NCBI RefSeq assembly: GCF_026278245.1
Contig: NZ_CP111079.1
Coordinates: 2,048,501 to 2,112,500 of the forward strand
Source: Pontibacter kalidii
GTDB taxonomy: Bacteria > Bacteroidota > Bacteroidia > Cytophagales > Hymenobacteraceae
Reading direction: 5' to 3'
Length of the DNA stretch: 64,000 nucleotides
Position 1 is the stretch's first letter, and each line of letters begins with the position of its first letter. The notes below the pieces were generated by a model. That model was not told the DNA's origin and ran no database searches. It saw only the letters and a program-made list of their open reading frames with translations. Position numbers and translations under genes: made by a program. Of this stretch, positions 60,344 to 64,000 are shown piece by piece.

Positions 60344-61674
60344 TGCAATTTATCCGTAGTTTATACTTTACCAACCGCCTCTATCAGAGCCTGGCTGCCC
60401 TGGCGTGCCTGTTCGTGCTGGCCTTCTTTGTGCCGGTGCTGCTGGTGCTTGCCAAGGTGGCCCTGGCGGTGCTGGTGCTGCTCACGCTGCTGGACCTGCT
60501 CCTGCTCTACAGCAACCGGGCCGGCGTATACGCCAGCCGCAGCATGCAGGAGAAGCTCTCCAATGGCAGCGACAACGATGTTTACTTATACCTGGAGAAC
60601 AAGTATAACTTTACCCTGCATTCCGAGGTGATCGATGAGCTGCCGTTCCAGTTTCAGAAGCGCGACAGCTTGTTCAGAGCGGTCGTACCGCACGGGCGCA
60701 CCCACATCATCCACTATATATTGCGGCCCACCAAGCGCGGCAGCTACAGCTTTGGCGCCATCAACGTGTTTGCCATGAGTGTGCTGCAACTGGTAAAGCG
60801 CCGCTACAAATTTGCCCAAAATCAGGAGGTGCCGGTATACCCGTCGTTTATCGAGATGCAGCAGTATGAGCTGCTGGCAGTGTCTAACAGGCTGCACGAA
60901 ATGGGCCTCAAGAAGATCCGTCGTATTGGGCAGAGCACCGAGTTCGAGCAAATCAGGAATTACGTTGCCGGCGATGACCAGCGCACCATCAACTGGAAAG
61001 CCTCGGCCCGCAGAGCAGAGCTGATGGTCAACAGTTTCCAGGACGAGAAGTCGCAGCAGGTGTACAGCCTCATCGACAAGGGCCGCGCGATGCAGATGCC
61101 ATTCGAGGGACTAACCTTGCTGGATTATGCCATCAACGCCTCCCTGGTCATCTCCAGCATCTCCATGAAAAAGCAGGACAAAGCAGGAGTCATCACCTTC
61201 TCAAACAAGATAAGCAACATCTTGCCCGCACAGCGCAAGTCGGATCAGCTGCGCCGTATCCTGGAGCTGCTCTACAACCAGAAAACGCTGTTCCAGGAAA
61301 CCGACTTCGAGCGGCTTTACGCCACTGTGCGCCATACGATAAAACAACGCAGCCTGCTTCTGCTCTTCACCAACTTCGAGACGCTGAACGGCGCGCAGCG
61401 CCAGCTGCCCTACCTGCGGGCGCTGGCTAAGAATCACCTGCTGGTGGTGATCTTCTTCGAGAACACGGAGCTGCACAGCCTGCTGCACCAACCCGCCACC
61501 AGCACCGAGGAAGTATACACCAAAGCCATCGCCCAAAAGTTCAGCCACGACAAAAGGCAGATCGTGAAGGAGCTGCAACTGCATGGTATTCACGCCATCC
61601 TCACCCCGCCAAAAGACCTGACGGCGAACACGATTAACAAATACCTGGAGCTGAAGGCCCGCGGTTTGATATAA
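60343..61674 (+). CDS. DUF58 domain protein
   Basis: 443 residues from GTG at 60343, overlapping the MoxR stop by one base. Two N-terminal membrane spans (about 20-52), a beta-rich extracellular-type segment and the DUF58 core STEFEQIRNYVAGDDQRTINWKASARR (about 199-225), followed by a VWA-like fold with MVNSFQDEKSQQVYSLIDKGRAM. It is the usual partner of MoxR. A strong terminator overlaps the stop codon. Confidence 0.92.
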   Translation: MQFIRSLYFTNRLYQSLAALACLFVLAFFVPVLLVLAKVALAVLVLLTLLDLLLLYSNRAGVYASRSMQEKLSNGSDNDVYLYLENKYNFTLHSEVIDELPFQFQKRDSLFRAVVPHGRTHIIHYILRPTKRGSYSFGAINVFAMSVLQLVKRRYKFAQNQEVPVYPSFIEMQQYELLAVSNRLHEMGLKKIRRIGQSTEFEQIRNYVAGDDQRTINWKASARRAELMVNSFQDEKSQQVYSLIDKGRAMQMPFEGLTLLDYAINASLVISSISMKKQDKAGVITFSNKISNILPAQRKSDQLRRILELLYNQKTLFQETDFERLYATVRHTIKQRSLLLLFTNFETLNGAQRQLPYLRALAKNHLLVVIFFENTELHSLLHQPATSTEEVYTKAIAQKFSHDKRQIVKELQLHGIHAILTPPKDLTANTINKYLELKARGLI

Positions 61675-61705
61675 AAAAGGGAGACAAAGCTTGTCTCCCT
61701 TTTTT
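61673..61705 (+). terminator. Rho-independent terminator of MoxR operon
   Basis: AAAAAAGGGAGACAA (61673-61687) pairs with TTGTCTCCCTTTTTT (61691-61705), loop of three. The first A overlaps the stop codon TAA of the DUF58 gene, so termination is immediate. Confidence 0.9.
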
Positions 61706-61822
61706 GGTTAGGTTAGTAAAGTTAGAATAGTGGCGTGTATAAAGGTGAGAGTAAAAATTTTTCGATAGCGTTAGTTTTCGTTATACTTTTTAAAATGGAG
61801 TACTGATACTTAGCTCCTGTAC

Positions 61823-63163
61823 TTACACCGCCACAGCCTGCTCTGCCGCAGGCTGCTTTTGCAGGTACTTATCTACGAAAGGCGTATAGATGGCCAGCAG
61901 GCTGAACAGCAGCAACAAGTACAGGTACCAGGCCGAGGACCAGAGGTCCAGGAAGTTCAGCTGCCCGTTCGAAAAGCTGACCAGCATCAGGATCTGGGCA
62001 CCATAAGGCAGCAGCCCCTGCACCACACAGGAGGCAATATCGAGCAGCGCGGCGGTTTTGCGTTTATCTATACTATACTCCTGGCTGATCTCCTTCACCA
62101 CCTGCCCCGTCACGACGATAGAAACCGTGTTATTGGCAATGGCCGTGTTCGTGCCCCCTACCAGCGACAGGATGCCGACCTGTGCCGAGCGAAACCCGCT
62201 GGCGGCCTTGCTAACTTTTTTCAGCAGGAAGGCAATGCCGCCCGCCTCGCTGACCATCCGGGCCAGCCCGCCCGTGAGCATGGAGAGCAGGAAGATCTCG
62301 GTCATACCCGTGAAGCCCTCGTAGACGCTTTTGCCAAAAGCCAGCACCTCCAGTTGGCCCTGCCACAGCCCTACAGCTCCGGAAGCCAAAGTACCCAGAA
62401 TGAGGACCACAAACACATTTATGCCTGATACAGCCAAGGCGATGACCAACAGGTAAGGCACGATCTGCCAGAAATTAGCCGCCTGCAGTTCCGGGAGCTG
62501 CGCCTCCACCGCTCCTGCCGTGTTCCAGCCTGTGAGGAGCAACAGCACCACCGTAACCAGGGCAGCAGGGCCAGCGATCAGGATGTTTACCCTAAACTTG
62601 TCGCGCATGCTGCAACCCTGTGTTTGCGTGGCGGCAATAGTGGTATCGGAAATAAAGGAGAGGTTATCGCCAAACATGGCGCCTCCCAACAGCGCGCCCA
62701 GCAGCAAGGGCATAGACGTTTGACTTTGCTCGGCGAGCCCCACCGCGATAGGCGCTAGAGCCACAATAGCCCCCACCGATGTTCCCGTGGCCGTTGACAG
62801 GAAGGCCGCCAGCAGAAATACGCCAAGGCCCAGGTACTGTACCGGCAGCACGCTCAGTCCCAGGTTTACGGTAGCATCCACACCGCCCACAGCCTTTGTT
62901 ACCGTGGCAAAAGCCCCGGCAAGCAGGTAGATCAGGCACATGGTGATGATCTTGGAATCGCCGCAGCCCCTGATAAGCGCTGCTACCTTGGCCTCTGTGG
63001 AGCCCCGAAGTAGAAAGAAGGCGGAGATGATGCCCAATACCACCGCCACCGGTGCAGGCAGGGCATAAAAATCGTTTAAGAAAATGCCTGCGCCTAGAAA
63101 GGTGAGCACAAACACCAGGAAAGGCACCAGGGCCCAACCGCCAGTTTTTTGAATATGTTGCAT
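61823..63163 (-). CDS. NhaC-family Na+/H+ antiporter
   Basis: 446 residues (ATG form MQHIQKTGGWALVPF; a GTG nine codons upstream also fits). About 11-12 membrane segments with NhaC/AbrT-like motifs: FLSTATGTSVGAIVALAPIAVGLAEQ, LLGALLGGAMFGDNLSFISDTTIAATQTQGC, and GGTNTAIANNTVSIVVTGQVVKEI. Exchanges sodium (or a metabolite such as malate/lactate in MleN-like members) for protons. Convergent with the DUF58 operon. Confidence 0.9.
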   Translation of the reverse strand: MQHIQKTGGWALVPFLVFVLTFLGAGIFLNDFYALPAPVAVVLGIISAFFLLRGSTEAKVAALIRGCGDSKIITMCLIYLLAGAFATVTKAVGGVDATVNLGLSVLPVQYLGLGVFLLAAFLSTATGTSVGAIVALAPIAVGLAEQSQTSMPLLLGALLGGAMFGDNLSFISDTTIAATQTQGCSMRDKFRVNILIAGPAALVTVVLLLLTGWNTAGAVEAQLPELQAANFWQIVPYLLVIALAVSGINVFVVLILGTLASGAVGLWQGQLEVLAFGKSVYEGFTGMTEIFLLSMLTGGLARMVSEAGGIAFLLKKVSKAASGFRSAQVGILSLVGGTNTAIANNTVSIVVTGQVVKEISQEYSIDKRKTAALLDIASCVVQGLLPYGAQILMLVSFSNGQLNFLDLWSSAWYLYLLLLFSLLAIYTPFVDKYLQKQPAAEQAVAV

Positions 63164-63684
63164 GTAAACGATAGAGCGGGAAGCAGGCACGAAATGCTTA
63201 ACGGCGACTTTGGCTTCTTACGCCCCTAAAATGGAAATCTTAATGTCTTTGTTAGTGTGGAAGCCCCTGCGGTTTGCGCCAAGGCAGTTGTAGAGGAGTA
63301 TAGCCTTTAACAACAACAATAACAACAACAAGCAGGCTTAGGCGCTGCTAGTGCGGTAAAGACACGGGATATAAAAACGGGAAGCTGTTGTAGTAAGCGC
63401 ATGAAGTTAAATTTATAGGTCCCAAATTGGGCAGGTGTTAGCACCTTTACGGCCGGGGCCGTGGTTGCTAGAGGTTCGCTGAGCCTGCTCTCTCCCCTCT
63501 TCTTTATAAATCTTGCATAAAGATACTGCAAAGGTAAAGCCAGCACGGCTAGAAAATCAAACCCGGAGGGGAAGTTCTCCTAAAGTTTATACTTCTAATC
63601 CTGATAGTTCAGTGTTAGAACTTGCATCTAAAGTTAATTTCCCACAAGTTTATACTTCAGAACACACTATCCCTGACAATTCAC
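63164..63684. other. Divergent intergenic region, nothing recognised
   Basis: About 520 bp between the antiporter start and the amidase gene. It contains CAACAACAATAACAACAACA (63310-63329) and several TATACTT words, but no gene, hairpin or promoter I can support. A minus-strand frame of 79 codons covers part of it and lacks any family feature. Confidence 0.4.
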
Positions 63685-64000
63685 ATGAAATTCACCTCTA
63701 CGGCCCTTTTCGCGCTGCTCCTGGCCAGCGCCAGCCTCTACAGTTGCTCCCCCAACCCTTACGCCAGCACCAACCGTGCGCATAAGAAACAGCTGAAAGC
63801 CTATACGAAACAGCTGCGCACCGTGCCCGCCATCAACCCAAAGGAGTCGACGCTGCCACTTGGCGAGCACTGGGTAGGTACTACCAACTTCAGCATGCGA
63901 AAGGCTAACTATGTCGTGATCCACCACACGGCCCAGAACTCAACGGAGCATACGCTGAAGACCTTTACCATGCCAAAAACGCAGGTTAGCGCACATTACG
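63685..64000 (+). CDS. N-acetylmuramoyl-L-alanine amidase (AmpD-like) lipoprotein, 5' part
   Basis: 105 codons up to the window edge; the 3' part is missing. Signal peptide with lipobox-like LYSC (Cys21), then the amidase_2 domain: NYVVIHHTAQNS supplies the zinc His and the IHHTA motif, and KTQVSAHY the next conserved stretch. Cleaves the amide between MurNAc and L-Ala in peptidoglycan or its fragments. With the NamZ enzyme at 16071 and the PBP at 47611 it is one of three cell-wall enzymes in the window. Confidence 0.88.
   Translation, partial: MKFTSTALFALLLASASLYSCSPNPYASTNRAHKKQLKAYTKQLRTVPAINPKESTLPLGEHWVGTTNFSMRKANYVVIHHTAQNSTEHTLKTFTMPKTQVSAHY

Overview
The window looks like a chromosomal segment of a Bacteroidota bacterium of the Hymenobacteraceae/Cytophagales type; the genus Pontibacter is my best guess, from protein style and the very frequent AAGTATAA/TTATACTT words, and is an inference. 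There is no rRNA, tRNA, CRISPR array, phage or intact transposase. Base composition is moderately GC-rich, with two visibly AT-rich patches (about 27.6-28.8 kb and 32.0-33.3 kb) carrying small genes without clear relatives. Gene starts lack strong Shine-Dalgarno sequences, as is usual in this phylum.

Layout. 1-9 kb: the end of a TauE/SafE transporter, a TlpA thioredoxin, small membrane proteins, a decayed endonuclease/exonuclease/phosphatase pseudogene, an outer-membrane porin, an exported PCMT-like methyltransferase and a quinone oxidoreductase. 9-19 kb: a DACNV/diadenylate-cyclase-like protein, an HtrA protease, an APC permease, an exported methyltransferase, an LLM flavoprotein, a PEBP protein, a NamZ-type muramidase and an M1 peptidase. 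19.6-22.7 kb: a PAPS module (sulfotransferase, APS kinase, CysQ). 22.8-34.9 kb: an N-acyl-D-amino-acid deacylase family lipoprotein, a HAD protein, a second MDR oxidoreductase, Mug, an AraC regulator divergent from aldehyde dehydrogenase plus DUF779, and small proteins. 34.9-43.2 kb: glutamyl-tRNA reductase next to a four-gene signalling operon (a PAS kinase with two FixL-like haem-PAS domains, a receiver, a receiver-kinase and a receiver-CRP fusion), and a divergent 604-residue protein of unknown function. 43.3-54 kb: GlgX, a DUF2236 oxygenase, a class A PBP, a thioesterase, an S1/P1 nuclease, an NCS2 permease and a coiled-coil membrane protein. 54.8-61.7 kb: an RDD gene divergent from a SpoIIM - membrane protein - DUF4129 - DUF4350 - MoxR - DUF58 operon. 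61.8-64 kb: an NhaC antiporter and the start of an AmpD-like amidase.

Most interesting. (1) The 36.6-41.1 kb operon reads as an oxygen-sensing circuit. Both PAS domains keep the FixL haem-ligand histidine and the arginine 20 residues later, the output protein fuses a receiver (FixJ role) to a CRP/FNR domain (FixK role), and TGA-N6-TCA sites lie upstream of hemA and in the divergent control region of the sensor operon. (2) Five copies of an intergenic element of about 245 bp occur at 2.9, 7.4, 19.3, 46.1 and 54.5 kb. They share flanks and keep a paired central arm although the arm sequence differs completely, with one column showing a compensatory C-G to T-A change: a candidate structured RNA or non-autonomous mobile element. 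(3) The hexamer AGTATA/TATACT is about six-fold over-represented (roughly 27 by eye in the first 10 kb against about 4 expected), and is built into genes, stop codons and terminators. (4) Several REP-like palindrome families lie between genes with no transposase in the window.
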